Of a DNA stretch of 64,000 bases, positions 49,173 through 59,926 are shown piece by piece. Origin of the DNA: an uncultured Prochlorococcus sp. (lineage in GTDB: Bacteria; Cyanobacteriota; Cyanobacteriia; PCC-6307; Cyanobiaceae); NCBI GenBank assembly GCA_902573045.1, contig CACGIB010000001.1, positions 1 to 64,000 on the forward strand, read 5' to 3'. Both the position numbers and the translations under genes were made by a program. Below the pieces are notes generated by a model. That model was not told the origin of the DNA and made no database searches. It saw only the letters and a program-made list of their open reading frames with translations. Within the stretch, counting starts at the first letter, position 1. Each line of letters opens with the position of its first letter.

Positions 49173-50272
49173 ATTTCTTCACATAAAAGAGTGTTATTTT
49201 TTCTATTCTGCAGACTTATTCTGGCCCAATTTTCGCCAAGAAATCTAAATGAAGTGCATTCTCTAAGCAATATTCCCTTATTTTCTAAGTATTTTATATT
49301 TGGCGACAAGGATGTTTCACTTTCTATTAAAAAAAAGTTGGTTGAAGAGTTATGAATTTTAAGGTTATCTATTTTTAATAATTTTTCAAATACTCTCTTT
49401 TTTTCAATATTTACCCAGCTGTGAATCTGTTTTGTCCACTGTTCATAGAATTTCTTATTACTTAGTAGATCAATTCCGGCTTTAATAGAAAATGAATTTA
49501 AAGGCCAAGGATCTCTATTTATTTCCCATTGTTTGAGTTTTTTCGAAGAGCCAATAACGTAACCTAATCTAAGACCAGGAATATTGAAGATTTTGGTCAA
49601 GCTTCTCAAGACTAATAAATTATCAAATCTTTTGGTTAATGGTATTAAAGATTCTTTGTCTCCATTAGGTGTTATCGATAAGAAAGCTTCATCGCAGATA
49701 ACTAATTTATATTTTTTCACAACTTCCTCCAATGAATTCTTTTCCCATAATTGGCCGGTAGGGTTATGTGGATTTGTTATCCAAATAACATCACCTTTTG
49801 GATGAAGCGGAAATTGTTGAGGAAAAATATCATTCCAGTTTTTTGGTAATTCGCAATGTATAAAATTGCTATTCCAACAATTTAAAGATCTTTCATAATC
49901 AACAAATGATGGAGAAGGAATACAACTTATTCCGAATTTGGATGCTTCATAACCTGCCCAGGTTATTAATTCAGAAGCTCCATTTCCAGGCAATATATTG
50001 TCTGGATTTATCCCATGAAATTTGCCGATTATTTCTTTCAGATCACTCAAGTTTCTTTCTGGGTAATATTTAAAGCCAAGATTCTTAATTTCTGTATTTA
50101 TTGAATCTATTAGTATTTGAGGGGGATCAAAGGGTACTAATGATGCACTTGCATCAATGATTTCGGAGGGTAATAAATTTAATTTTTTCGCAGTTGCATA
50201 TATATTTCCACCGTGCTTCAAGTTTGATCCTTGCATGGCTAACGTTGAGTAATCATGAGGTTCATTATTCAT
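49151..50272 (-). CDS. CobC/CobD-like PLP aminotransferase
   Basis: A 373-residue class I/II PLP enzyme. It starts with MQGSNLKHGGNIYATAKKL and IIDASASLVPFDPP, the CobC/CobD-type N-terminus (HGG in Thr-P decarboxylases). ITNPHNPTGQLWEKNS and the PLP lysine in LRSLTKIFNIPGLRLGYVIG follow. CobD decarboxylates threonine phosphate for the cobamide side chain. Prochlorococcus makes pseudocobalamin, where the aminopropanol linker is needed, so this role fits; a histidinol-phosphate-type aminotransferase is the alternative. It is co-directional with pyrD. Confidence 0.82.
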   Translation of the reverse strand: MNNEPHDYSTLAMQGSNLKHGGNIYATAKKLNLLPSEIIDASASLVPFDPPQILIDSINTEIKNLGFKYYPERNLSDLKEIIGKFHGINPDNILPGNGASELITWAGYEASKFGISCIPSPSFVDYERSLNCWNSNFIHCELPKNWNDIFPQQFPLHPKGDVIWITNPHNPTGQLWEKNSLEEVVKKYKLVICDEAFLSITPNGDKESLIPLTKRFDNLLVLRSLTKIFNIPGLRLGYVIGSSKKLKQWEINRDPWPLNSFSIKAGIDLLSNKKFYEQWTKQIHSWVNIEKKRVFEKLLKIDNLKIHNSSTNFFLIESETSLSPNIKYLENKGILLRECTSFRFLGENWARISLQNRKNNTLLCEEIQNSFKK

Positions 50273-50281
50273 TCTCTAATT

Positions 50282-51451
50282 TTATTCAACCCATTTTAAA
50301 TCTGATCCAATTGCATCTTTTATACTAGATAATTGATGGTTATTGAGTTGCTTTATAATTCCCTCAAGTATATCTGGTACTAATTGTGGACCCTTATATA
50401 TCCATCCTGTATAAAGTTGAATTAATGATGCTCCAGAACAAATTCTTTCCCAAGCTGACTGAGGACTATCTATTCCACCAACACCAATTAAAATAATCTT
50501 TTTATCAATATTATGTATATGTTTTATTATTTGATTTGCTTTTTTTTGGAGAGGCCTTCCACTTAATCCTCCATTCTCTTGAGAGAGTAATAATCCAGTT
50601 TGCCTGATTTTTCTATTTTCAAGACCTAATCTATCAATGCTGGTGTTTGTAGCAATTATTCCATCGATGTTCTCCTTGATTATTAATTGGCAAATATCTT
50701 CAATATCTTTAAGGCCTAAATCTGGCGCAATTTTTACAAATAATGGTGGACAATTAGGTAAGTTTTTAATTTCTCTAAGAAGTTCTTTTAGAAGAATTGG
50801 ATCTTGTAATTTTCTTAGCCCTTCAGTATTTGGAGAACTAACGTTTATTGCTGCGTAATCACAATATGGAATTAATAATTTTAGAGAAGTTAAATAATCA
50901 TCTTTTGCTTGAGATAAACCTGTAATTTTTGACTTCCCGAAATTTATCCCTAAACAAATATTCTCCCTGTTTTTTTTAAACTCAATACCTTGTTCGACAA
51001 AGTTTTTAACTAGATTTTCAGCACCATTATTATTGAAACCCATTCTATTTAATGCTGCTTCTTCTTCTGCCAATCTAAATAACCTTGGTTTGGGATTTCC
51101 ATTCTGAGCAAATTTAGTTACTGTACCAAGCTCAGCAAATCCAAAACCAAAATCTTTCCATATATTTGCGGCATTTCCATTTTTGTCAAAACCCGCAGCT
51201 AAACCAACTGGATTACAAAAATTTATTCCACATATGTTCTGAATTAACCTTTTATCAACTACAGAAAATTCTTCATTTAAATTTTTTAAGATAGAAGATA
51301 CTATAGGCCAATTATATTTTCTTGAACTGAATGATAGGAGACTAAGAGATAAATTTGTTAAGTATTCTGCATCAATTCCAGAGTCTTTTTTTAATACAGG
51401 GTTAATCAAGTTTTTATAAAGATTTTTAAATCCCCCCTTCTGTTCATTCAT
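50282..51451 (-). CDS. pyrD: Dihydroorotate dehydrogenase (quinone, class 2)
   Basis: A 389-residue membrane-associated class 2 DHODH. It has NPVGLAAGFDKNGNAANIWKDFGFGFAELGTVT, the serine-containing AINVSSPNTEGLRKLQ, and a late IGVGGIDSPQSAWERICSGASLIQLYTGWIY phosphate-binding region. The N-terminal extension gives membrane contact and quinone binding. It lies 9 bp upstream of the CobC-like gene on the same strand. Confidence 0.94.
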   Translation of the reverse strand: MNEQKGGFKNLYKNLINPVLKKDSGIDAEYLTNLSLSLLSFSSRKYNWPIVSSILKNLNEEFSVVDKRLIQNICGINFCNPVGLAAGFDKNGNAANIWKDFGFGFAELGTVTKFAQNGNPKPRLFRLAEEEAALNRMGFNNNGAENLVKNFVEQGIEFKKNRENICLGINFGKSKITGLSQAKDDYLTSLKLLIPYCDYAAINVSSPNTEGLRKLQDPILLKELLREIKNLPNCPPLFVKIAPDLGLKDIEDICQLIIKENIDGIIATNTSIDRLGLENRKIRQTGLLLSQENGGLSGRPLQKKANQIIKHIHNIDKKIILIGVGGIDSPQSAWERICSGASLIQLYTGWIYKGPQLVPDILEGIIKQLNNHQLSSIKDAIGSDLKWVE

Positions 51452-51457
51452 AAAAAA

Positions 51458-52177
51458 TTAGGTTTCTTTTTTTTCTATTATCCAATATTTTTTATCTTTA
51501 GGAATCAATCTCCAATTACGACATTCAAAAAGTGAGTATTGTTTTATCTTTAAGTGGTTTTCATCACCTAATAAGGTCTCTAGTTCATGTGAACTTAACA
51601 GGTACTTTTTTTCTGCAAATTTTTGAATTAATTCATTGCGGGAAAATAATTCCTGAATTTCTGCAGGTGCATTTTTTTCAAAAAAATCAACTGATGATTC
51701 TACTTTTTTTAAGTTACTTTCTATAGATATACCTTTGCTGTAATTAGTTGCAATTTTATCAACCCTATCATTTTGTTTATCCCCGCTATGACCTTTAACA
51801 TATTCCATTATTAGGCCATTAATTCTTAATTGATCAATTTTTTGCCATAGATCAAGATTTTGAACTGGTTTTCCTGAACTTGTTTTCCATCCATTTTTCT
51901 TCCAATTAATAATCCATTTTGTATAACCCTCTATGACATATTTACTATCAGTTCTTAGTTTAAAGTTCTCTTTTATTTTGTAGGTTTTTAATTTCTCAAG
52001 AGTTTTTATAGCCGCAGTTAGTTCCATTCTATTATTAGTAGTATTTTGCTCGGAACCACCTATTTCTAATTCGCTTTTATCGTCAAAAATTATTAAACCG
52101 CCCCAACCGCCCGGGCCTGGATTACCACTGCAGGCTCCATCTGTTGCGGCTTCAATCGCAAAACTATCACTATTCAT
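51458..52177 (-). CDS. rnhA: Ribonuclease HI with C-terminal extension
   Basis: Residues 1-150 form the RNase H core: [19 protein letters not shown] with the first catalytic Asp, [29 protein letters not shown] and [17 protein letters not shown] with the last Asp and His. A further 85-90 residues follow ([33 protein letters not shown] and more), not found in E. coli RNase HI. It removes RNA from RNA-DNA hybrids. The extension is helical and charged, of unknown role. It is co-directional with pyrD, 6 bp apart. Confidence 0.92.
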   Translation of the reverse strand: MNSDSFAIEAATDGACSGNPGPGGWGGLIIFDDKSELEIGGSEQNTTNNRMELTAAIKTLEKLKTYKIKENFKLRTDSKYVIEGYTKWIINWKKNGWKTSSGKPVQNLDLWQKIDQLRINGLIMEYVKGHSGDKQNDRVDKIATNYSKGISIESNLKKVESSVDFFEKNAPAEIQELFSRNELIQKFAEKKYLLSSHELETLLGDENHLKIKQYSLFECRNWRLIPKDKKYWIIEKKET

Positions 52178-52185
52178 AATTTTTG

Positions 52186-52210
52186 AAGCCGATATTAAGG
52201 TTATCGGCTT
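52186..52210 (-). terminator. Hairpin after rplL
   Basis: AAGCCGATA (52186-52194) and TATCGGCTT (52202-52210) are perfectly complementary around a 7-nt loop and lie 15 bp after the rplL stop on the minus strand. It is the only G+C-bearing stem in the gap to rnhA. There is no U-tract after it in the rplL sense; T-rich sequence precedes it. A likely 3'-end structure for the secE-rplL run. Confidence 0.5.
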
Positions 52211-52224
52211 GAAAAAATGTACTC

Positions 52225-52620
52225 TTACTTAAGTGTAACTTTACCGCCAGCTTCTTCAATCTCTTTCTTTAAAGATTCAGCATCTGCTTTGGAAATTCCT
52301 TCTTTTACTGTTTTTGGTGCAGATTCAACAAGTGCTTTTGCATCGCCAAGACCTAGACCAGTTGCATTTCTTACAACCTTAAGTACTTTGATTTTTGCAG
52401 CTGCATCAAAGCTTTCGAGAACTACATCAAATTCAGTTTTTTCTTCAGCAGCGCCACCATCTGCGTCACCGCCAGCTGCTCCTGGAGCTGCCATTACTAC
52501 ACCTGCAGAAGCTGCAGCAGACACACCAAAAGCCTCTTCAATTTGCTTTACAAGCTCAGATGCTTCTAAAAGTGATAAAGATTTTAATGATTCAAGAATT
52601 TCTTCAGTTTTTGCGGACAT
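52225..52620 (-). CDS. rplL: 50S ribosomal protein L7/L12
   Basis: A 131-residue stalk protein. The N-terminal dimerisation segment is followed by an Ala/Gly-rich hinge ([26 protein letters not shown]) and the globular C-terminal domain [44 protein letters not shown], ending GGKVTLK. It is encoded directly after rplJ with a 28-bp spacer, in the usual rplJL order. Confidence 0.97.
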   Translation of the reverse strand: MSAKTEEILESLKSLSLLEASELVKQIEEAFGVSAAASAGVVMAAPGAAGGDADGGAAEEKTEFDVVLESFDAAAKIKVLKVVRNATGLGLGDAKALVESAPKTVKEGISKADAESLKKEIEEAGGKVTLK

Positions 52621-52648
52621 TTTCTTAAAATTTAATTAGGGTTTTGAT

Positions 52649-53176
52649 TTAAGATTCTGATTTTTCAGAATGTTGTTTAAGTGATCTAGCAAGTCCAGAA
52701 GGCACTTCATTGATAGAGATTGCAATTTTTGTTGCTACGCCATTTAGAGCGCCAGCAATTTTTGCCATCAATACTTCTTTAGATGGAAGACTTGCAATTT
52801 CTTTTATTTCAGAATCGCTAAGAAGTCTGCCTTCAAATAAAGCTCCTTTGGTCTCGGATTTTTTGGTGTCTTTTTGAAAAGATTGGATTGCTTTTACAGC
52901 ACCACCAACATCTTCCTTAATTAACACAAAAGCATTTGTTCCGGTCAGTAAAGATTCAAGATCGTTCCAATTACTATCTCCATCAATAGCTTTGCGCATT
53001 AATGAATTTTTAGTAACTTTGCAGATGCCGTTAGTTGTTTGCAATCTAGATCGCAAATCTGACATCTCTTTGATAGTTAAACCTTTATAGTCAAGAACTA
53101 CAGCCATTTCCGAGTCGTCTAAAAGAGATTTAATCTCAGTAACGATTTTTTGCTTATTCTCTAGTGTTCGGCCCAT
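52649..53176 (-). CDS. rplJ: 50S ribosomal protein L10
   Basis: A 175-residue stalk base protein: [43 protein letters not shown], and a conserved C-terminal helix binding L7/L12. It is preceded by a 190-bp leader with visible secondary structure, which is likely the autoregulatory site. Order rplK-rplA-rplJ-rplL is conserved. Confidence 0.97.
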   Translation of the reverse strand: MGRTLENKQKIVTEIKSLLDDSEMAVVLDYKGLTIKEMSDLRSRLQTTNGICKVTKNSLMRKAIDGDSNWNDLESLLTGTNAFVLIKEDVGGAVKAIQSFQKDTKKSETKGALFEGRLLSDSEIKEIASLPSKEVLMAKIAGALNGVATKIAISINEVPSGLARSLKQHSEKSES

Positions 53177-53344
53177 TGATGTTTTTTGGATCGTAATTTA
53201 GGGAGAGCAGGAAATGCGGCAAAGTTCTTTTAAAGAGGCCGCTTTTATTAGATCCAAAAAGAAATAATTTAAGACGAGTCCTCGGTAGGAATTAAAAATT
53301 TAGAATAACTAAATCAACCTACTTTCTTTGGCCGTATTATTGCA
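53177..53344 (-). promoter_or_regulatory. rplJ leader, probable L10-L7/L12 autoregulatory RNA
   Basis: In the 190-bp gap between rplA and rplJ the minus-strand sequence folds: GATCCAAAAA (53251-53260) pairs perfectly with TTTTTGGATC (53183-53192), enclosing a GCGGC/GCCGC hairpin (53216-53220 with 53238-53242). Upstream lies CCTACCGAGGACTCG (minus strand, 53275-53289), which resembles conserved L10-leader sequence. A -10-like TATAAT is at 53351-53356 on the minus strand with no clear -35. Known L10 leaders bind L10(L12)4 and repress the operon. Confidence 0.6.
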
Positions 53345-53366
53345 GTTTTAATTATACTACAAAGCG

Positions 53367-54074
53367 TTAACCTTCAGGTTGGTAATCTTGTACAGCATTT
53401 ATGTCTAATTGGACTGAAGGCCCCATTGTTGAAGTTACATAAAAAGTTTTCCAATACTTTCCTTTAGCTCCACTTGGTTTATTTTTATCAATTGATTCTT
53501 GTAAGGTTTTTAAGTTGTCAAATAGAGCCTCTTTTGTGAAACTTGCTTTTCCAAAGCGGACATGAACGATTCCAGCCTTATCTGCTCTAAATTCGAGCTT
53601 ACCAGCTTTGAATTCTTTTATTGCATTAGCAATGTCATTAGTTACTGTCCCAGCTTTAGGATTAGGCATTAAACCTCTAGGTCCTAAAACTCTTCCTAAT
53701 TTTGCAACCTTTGGCATCATATCTGGAGTTGCAATAAGTAGATCAAACTCCATATTTCCTTTGTTGATGCTTTCTACAAGATCTTCTTCGCCAAATAAAT
53801 CTGCACCAGCAGCCTTAGCTTTCGATACATTCTCACCGCTTGTAATTACTGCAATTTTGATACTTTGGCCAGTACCATGAGGTAATGCAACAGTGGTCCT
53901 TAATTGTTGATCAGTATATTTTGGATCAATACCTAAACGTATATGTGCTTCAATAGTTTCATCAAATTTTGCATTAGCATTTTCCTTGATAATACTAAGA
54001 GCTTCTAGTGGTGCGTAAATGCGATCCTCTATCTTAGTTGATAGAGCCGCCATTCTTTTAGATAGTTTTTTCAT
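53367..54074 (-). CDS. rplA: 50S ribosomal protein L1
   Basis: A 235-residue L1 stalk protein. It starts [19 protein letters not shown], has [32 protein letters not shown], the central [19 protein letters not shown] signature, and [17 protein letters not shown] near the end. It binds 23S rRNA at the L1 stalk and controls its operon in other bacteria. It lies 66 bp after rplK. Confidence 0.97.
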   Translation of the reverse strand: MKKLSKRMAALSTKIEDRIYAPLEALSIIKENANAKFDETIEAHIRLGIDPKYTDQQLRTTVALPHGTGQSIKIAVITSGENVSKAKAAGADLFGEEDLVESINKGNMEFDLLIATPDMMPKVAKLGRVLGPRGLMPNPKAGTVTNDIANAIKEFKAGKLEFRADKAGIVHVRFGKASFTKEALFDNLKTLQESIDKNKPSGAKGKYWKTFYVTSTMGPSVQLDINAVQDYQPEG

Positions 54075-54140
54075 AATAATATTGGGTGCAAACGGTTATT
54101 AACTAACCTCCCCTAAATAGTGAGAAATTGTGTATTGAAC

Positions 54141-54566
54141 TCAATCAGTGATAGAGACGCCCATATTACGAGCAGTACCCTCAATTACTTTCATTGCTGA
54201 TTCAACACTAGAACAGTTTAGATCAGGAAGCTTAGTTTTGGCTATTTCTTCTAATTGAGCTTTACTTATATTCCCAACAGAGCCTTTTGCGGATTCACCT
54301 GAACCTTTCTCTATACCAGCTGCTTTTGTTATTAAGACGGAAGCAGGAGGTGTTTTTGTTATAAAAGTAAAGCTTCTATCTTCAAAAACAGAAATCTCGA
54401 CTGGAATTACAAAACCTGCTTTATCTTGTGTCCTTGCGTTGTATTCTTTGCAAAATGCCATGATATTGACACCATGTTGTCCTAAAGCTGGCCCTACAGG
54501 AGGAGCAGGATTTGCTTTGCCTGCTTGTAGAGCAAGCTTTATAACTGCAACAATTTTTTTTGCCAT
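54141..54566 (-). CDS. rplK: 50S ribosomal protein L11
   Basis: A 141-residue protein: [41 protein letters not shown], then [15 protein letters not shown] and a C-terminal ALSTAxxMGVxI-type end ([12 protein letters not shown]). It has a normal length. It is at the GTPase-associated centre and is involved in stringent response sensing. It follows nusG by 67 bp. Confidence 0.97.
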   Translation of the reverse strand: MAKKIVAVIKLALQAGKANPAPPVGPALGQHGVNIMAFCKEYNARTQDKAGFVIPVEISVFEDRSFTFITKTPPASVLITKAAGIEKGSGESAKGSVGNISKAQLEEIAKTKLPDLNCSSVESAMKVIEGTARNMGVSITD

Positions 54567-54633
54567 TAGATTAAAGAATTTAAACTGGAGTAGAAAATCA
54601 TAATTTTACTCGATAAACAAGAACAATTAGAAA

Positions 54634-55245
54634 TTAATTTTGTTTATTGATTTGGGAGAATTCTAATTCTACAGGAGTCTCGCGCCCAAATATTGAAAGT
54701 AATGCTTTTAATTTATTTCTTTCTCCGGAAACTTCTATAACTTCTCCCTGGAAATCCTTGAATGGACCGCTAGTTACAATGATTCTATCTTTTTCTTCAA
54801 TATCTAACTTGATTACAGCTTTTTTCTCTGATGCGCGCTTAAAGATTCTATTAACTTCTTGTCTTGATAATGGTCGAGGTTTGATATGACCTCGCGATCT
54901 TCCGCTCGCTCTACCGTCTTCAGCACCGACAAAGTTAATTACATTTGGAGTACTTTTAACAGCCATCATTGTATCTTCATCCAAAATCATTCTTACGAGG
55001 ACATAACCTGGGAAAACTTTTTCTTCAGTAGTTTGTCTGCTACCATCTTTTTTTAATTTAATTCCTGGAGTTTGGGGAATTTCAATTTCAATGATTCTAT
55101 TATTAACACCTAAAGTTACTGATCTCTGCTCAAGAGTCGCTTTTACTTTTTTTTCACAGCTTGATGCTACTTGAACTGCATACCATCTTGCGATGCTTGT
55201 ATTTGCTTTTGTAGAAGCAAGGTTTGTAGTTAATTCATTACTCAT
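54634..55245 (-). CDS. nusG: Transcription termination/antitermination factor NusG
   Basis: A 203-residue NusG. The NGN domain starts RWYAVQVASSCEKKVKATLEQR, followed by PQTPGIKLKKDGSRQTTEEKVFPGYVLVRMILDE-like sequence, and the KOW domain is DRIIVTSGPFKDFQGEVIEVSGERNKLKALLSIFGRETPVELEFSQI. It binds RNA polymerase and couples it with the ribosome. It lies between secE and rplK in the usual order. Confidence 0.97.
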   Translation of the reverse strand: MSNELTTNLASTKANTSIARWYAVQVASSCEKKVKATLEQRSVTLGVNNRIIEIEIPQTPGIKLKKDGSRQTTEEKVFPGYVLVRMILDEDTMMAVKSTPNVINFVGAEDGRASGRSRGHIKPRPLSRQEVNRIFKRASEKKAVIKLDIEEKDRIIVTSGPFKDFQGEVIEVSGERNKLKALLSIFGRETPVELEFSQINKQN

Positions 55246-55296
55246 TTTTCTGGAAGCTTAATTAAGATCTTTATTAATGGATATTCGGGAGATAAT

Positions 55297-55539
55297 TCAA
55301 CCAAAAATTTGCGAGGCTGCCCATCCATAGAATCTGCTAACAGAAGCAATGGCTGCAGCAGAAAAAGATACCATAATTATAACTGCTACTGATTCGCTAA
55401 AAAGTTGTTGTTTGTTAGGCCACACGACAAGTTTAAGCTCATCGTAGGTAGATCTAAAAAAATTATTCTTTTTTTTAGGCTCTTCAACTTCAGGAGAATC
55501 CTTTTTAATAGGTTCTTTATTAGTAGTAGGACTTGTCAC
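55297..55539 (-). CDS. secE: Preprotein translocase subunit SecE
   Basis: An 80-residue single-span SecE. The polar N-terminal half (residues 1-28) leads to FFRSTYDELKLVVWPNKQQLFSES, the conserved amphipathic helix, and then one membrane helix (VAVIIMVSFSAAAIASVSRFY). It uses GTG 55539. It is the first gene of the secE-nusG-rplKAJL run; clpB2 lies upstream on the same strand, 61 bp away. Confidence 0.95.
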   Translation of the reverse strand: MTSPTTNKEPIKKDSPEVEEPKKKNNFFRSTYDELKLVVWPNKQQLFSESVAVIIMVSFSAAAIASVSRFYGWAASQIFG

Positions 55540-55600
55540 AAAATTTTTTTGAAATTAAGCTTTATGCTTTAGTTTTTATTTTAGCTTATTGATTAACTCC

Positions 55601-58366
55601 TCAGCTAGGTTTGAAAACGATCTCATCTTTTTTAGCAGGGTTAAGTTTAATTGTTATATTTTTTTTATTTTTGAAGTTATCCTCTAAAAGTTTTGCAGCT
55701 AAGGGATTTTCTATTTGTCTTCTAAGTTCCCTGCTAAGTGGCCTAGCACCATATTCAGGTTCGTAAGAGTCGTTTGCAATTTTGTTGATAACTTTTTTGT
55801 CTATAACGATATTTATTTTCTGCTCAAGTAGCAGGTTCTTTAAATCTTCTGTTTGTAGAATGATTATTTTTTGAAGTTCATCTATAGATAATGGATCAAA
55901 CTTTACAACTTCGTCAATTCTATTTAAAAATTCAGGTCTAAAAATTGAAGATAATGCATTACTAATTGAATCATCTAGAGTTTGTTGATCTTTTTCTGAC
56001 TTTCCCTCACTTTTAGAAATCTTTTGTGAATACTCCAGTATAGATTTACCAGCTAGGTTACTTGTCATAATGATTACCGTATTTTTGAAATCTACGGTCC
56101 TTCCTTGAGAGTCTGTTAATCTTCCTTCATCTAAGACTTGCAAAAGGATATTAAATACTTCTGCATGTGCTTTTTCTATCTCATCAAGAAGTATTACTGA
56201 ATAGGGTTTGCGTCTTACAGCTTCAGTTAATTGACCACCCTCTTCATAACCAACATAACCTGGGGGAGCTCCTAAAAGTCTTGCTACGGCATTTTTCTCC
56301 ATATATTCACTCATGTCTAATCTTAAAAGTGCGTCTTCTTCATCAAATAAAACTGTTGCAAGAGATTTTGCTAATTCTGTTTTACCAACACCAGTAGGAC
56401 CCATAAATAAAAAAGATCCAATAGGTCTTTTAGGACTTTTCATACCAACTCGAGCTCTTCTAATTGCAGCAGAAACAGCTTCTATTGCTTTTTCTTGTCC
56501 AATAACTTTTTCACTTAGTTCTGTTTCTAGATTGACTAATTTCTTACGTTCATTTGAAACTACTTTAGAAATTGGAATTCCTGTGATTTTTGATATAACA
56601 TCTGCAATATCATCAGGTTCAACTTGATATTTAAAAGGGAAATTTCTATTCTTATTTATTTTGTTAAAGTTCTCTTCAAGTTTTTGTATGTCATTCTCTA
56701 TTTCACTTAACTCTTCTTCAAGCTTTTCTAAATAATCTAGATCATTTTCACTTTCGCGATTTGATTTATCTTTAATTTGTTTGGTTAGCTTATCTTCTTC
56801 TTTCATTAAAATAGATAATTCCTCCATTTCTTGACGTAAATTTTTCCAATTTTCCAAAAGAACGTTCAATTTTGCCTCTGATTGTTGTCTATTATTCAAT
56901 AGTTTTTCTTGAGCTTCGATATTTTCTCCTTGCAAATTATTCAATTTTTCATCAATAGTATTAAGTTTGTTTTCTTGTTGGAGAATGATTTGAGGAATAT
57001 TATTAGACTCGATTTTTAACTGTGCAGCTGCTTCATCAATTAAATCTATTGCACTATCAGGGAGACATTTATCGCTGATGTATCTATCGGCCAATTTTGC
57101 AGAATAGTTTACAGCCTCTTCAGAAATTTTGATGCCATGATGTGATTCATATTTCTTTTTGATCCCTTGTAATATTTTTGCGCTTAATTCTACTGAAGGT
57201 TCATTAACAGCTATCTTTTGAAAGCAATTATTTAATGCCTGATCTTTTTCAATAGTTTCACGAAATTTCTCAGGTGTTGTTGTACCGATACATCTAAGTT
57301 CTCCTTCAGCTAGTAAAGGTTTTAAGATGTTACTGATGTCGGTAGAAGATCTGTCAGAACTTAATATTGAGTGAATTTCATCAATAAATAGAATCATTCC
57401 TTGGTTTGGATTATTTAGTTCCTGCATTATTAAACTTAGTCTTTCCTCTAGTTGACCTCTAAATTTGGTCCCAGAAACTAATGCACCTAAGTCAAGTGAA
57501 ATAATTTTTAAGTCCTTTAAAGTATCAGGAACTTTTTTGTCTACAATTAATTGAGCAAGTAATTTTGCAATTGAGGTTTTACCAACTCCAGGATTGCCAA
57601 TAAGTATAGGGTTATTTTTGTTTCTTCTGCAGAGTACCCTCATTAAATTATTGATCTCATTTTCTCTTCCTAAAACGGGATCCAGTAAGCCTTTTTTAGC
57701 TGATTCTGTTAAATCTTTTCCATAAATTGAAAGAGCATTTTCATCTTTTCCAACTTGTTTTTGGGTTTCAATTTGAAGTTCACTTTTCGGTAATGGAACA
57801 ATAGCTTTTTTAAATTTTTCTTCTTTTATAAAAGTCTTGTTATTCTCGTTATTTGATTCAAAATTAGATTGATTATTTATTTCAATTACATTCCCATAAT
57901 TAAAAGAATCTTTTGATTGATTAATATTTGGGTAAAACTTTAATTCTTCCTCTAATTTTTCCATTGAAAGGTTTCCTTCTTCAAAAACATAATTTCCAAT
58001 TCTCAAATCTCTTCCAAGAGCAATTAGTAAATGAGGGATTTCTATTAATTTCGATCCCCATTGAGTTTTAATCTGATTCGCGTTATCTAATAAAATTTCT
58101 AAATCTTCTCCGATAGTAAAAATATCTGACTCGTTTGTTGGTGTCTCTTCTAAAAAATCTTCTGTTATGTCTAAAACTGTATCTTGGTCGATTGATAATT
58201 TTTCAATGAAGGCAAAGAATTCACTTGATGAGAACAATGTATGAATTATGTGTTCAATATTAAATTCGCTATGATCCCATTTTTTTGCGGTTTCTTCCCC
58301 TAATAAAAGAAGATTCCAACTAATATCGCTAAATAGTTCAGGACTGGATGTAAGTGTTTCTCTCAT
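55601..58366 (-). CDS. clpB2: ClpB-type AAA+ disaggregase, ClpB2-like
   Basis: A 921-residue two-ring AAA+ protein. The N-domain (about residues 1-150) is poorly conserved. Ring 1 has Walker A GNPGVGKTS and Walker B LFIDEIH. A coiled-coil middle domain of about residues 470-590 distinguishes ClpB from ClpC (QKLEENFNKINKNRNFP is its end). Ring 2 has GPTGVGKTELA and LLDEIEKAH, with VARLLGAPPGYVGYEEGGQLTEAVRRKPYSVI around it. The divergent N-domain and Asn-rich linker (about 165-190) fit the ClpB2 paralogue of cyanobacteria, whose role is not the classic heat-shock one. ClpB activity is inferred. Confidence 0.88.
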   Translation of the reverse strand: MRETLTSSPELFSDISWNLLLLGEETAKKWDHSEFNIEHIIHTLFSSSEFFAFIEKLSIDQDTVLDITEDFLEETPTNESDIFTIGEDLEILLDNANQIKTQWGSKLIEIPHLLIALGRDLRIGNYVFEEGNLSMEKLEEELKFYPNINQSKDSFNYGNVIEINNQSNFESNNENNKTFIKEEKFKKAIVPLPKSELQIETQKQVGKDENALSIYGKDLTESAKKGLLDPVLGRENEINNLMRVLCRRNKNNPILIGNPGVGKTSIAKLLAQLIVDKKVPDTLKDLKIISLDLGALVSGTKFRGQLEERLSLIMQELNNPNQGMILFIDEIHSILSSDRSSTDISNILKPLLAEGELRCIGTTTPEKFRETIEKDQALNNCFQKIAVNEPSVELSAKILQGIKKKYESHHGIKISEEAVNYSAKLADRYISDKCLPDSAIDLIDEAAAQLKIESNNIPQIILQQENKLNTIDEKLNNLQGENIEAQEKLLNNRQQSEAKLNVLLENWKNLRQEMEELSILMKEEDKLTKQIKDKSNRESENDLDYLEKLEEELSEIENDIQKLEENFNKINKNRNFPFKYQVEPDDIADVISKITGIPISKVVSNERKKLVNLETELSEKVIGQEKAIEAVSAAIRRARVGMKSPKRPIGSFLFMGPTGVGKTELAKSLATVLFDEEDALLRLDMSEYMEKNAVARLLGAPPGYVGYEEGGQLTEAVRRKPYSVILLDEIEKAHAEVFNILLQVLDEGRLTDSQGRTVDFKNTVIIMTSNLAGKSILEYSQKISKSEGKSEKDQQTLDDSISNALSSIFRPEFLNRIDEVVKFDPLSIDELQKIIILQTEDLKNLLLEQKINIVIDKKVINKIANDSYEPEYGARPLSRELRRQIENPLAAKLLEDNFKNKKNITIKLNPAKKDEIVFKPS

Positions 58367-59922
<1,556 letters not shown>

Positions 59923-59926
59923 TTTT

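Noticed and set aside
52217..52639. Ser/Pro/Ala-rich ORF of 140 residues opposite rplL
   Set aside because: It is the mirror of the Ala-rich rplL hinge and shows no protein-like pattern.
56313..56627. 104-residue ORF opposite clpB2
   Set aside because: Antisense shadow of the conserved second AAA+ ring.
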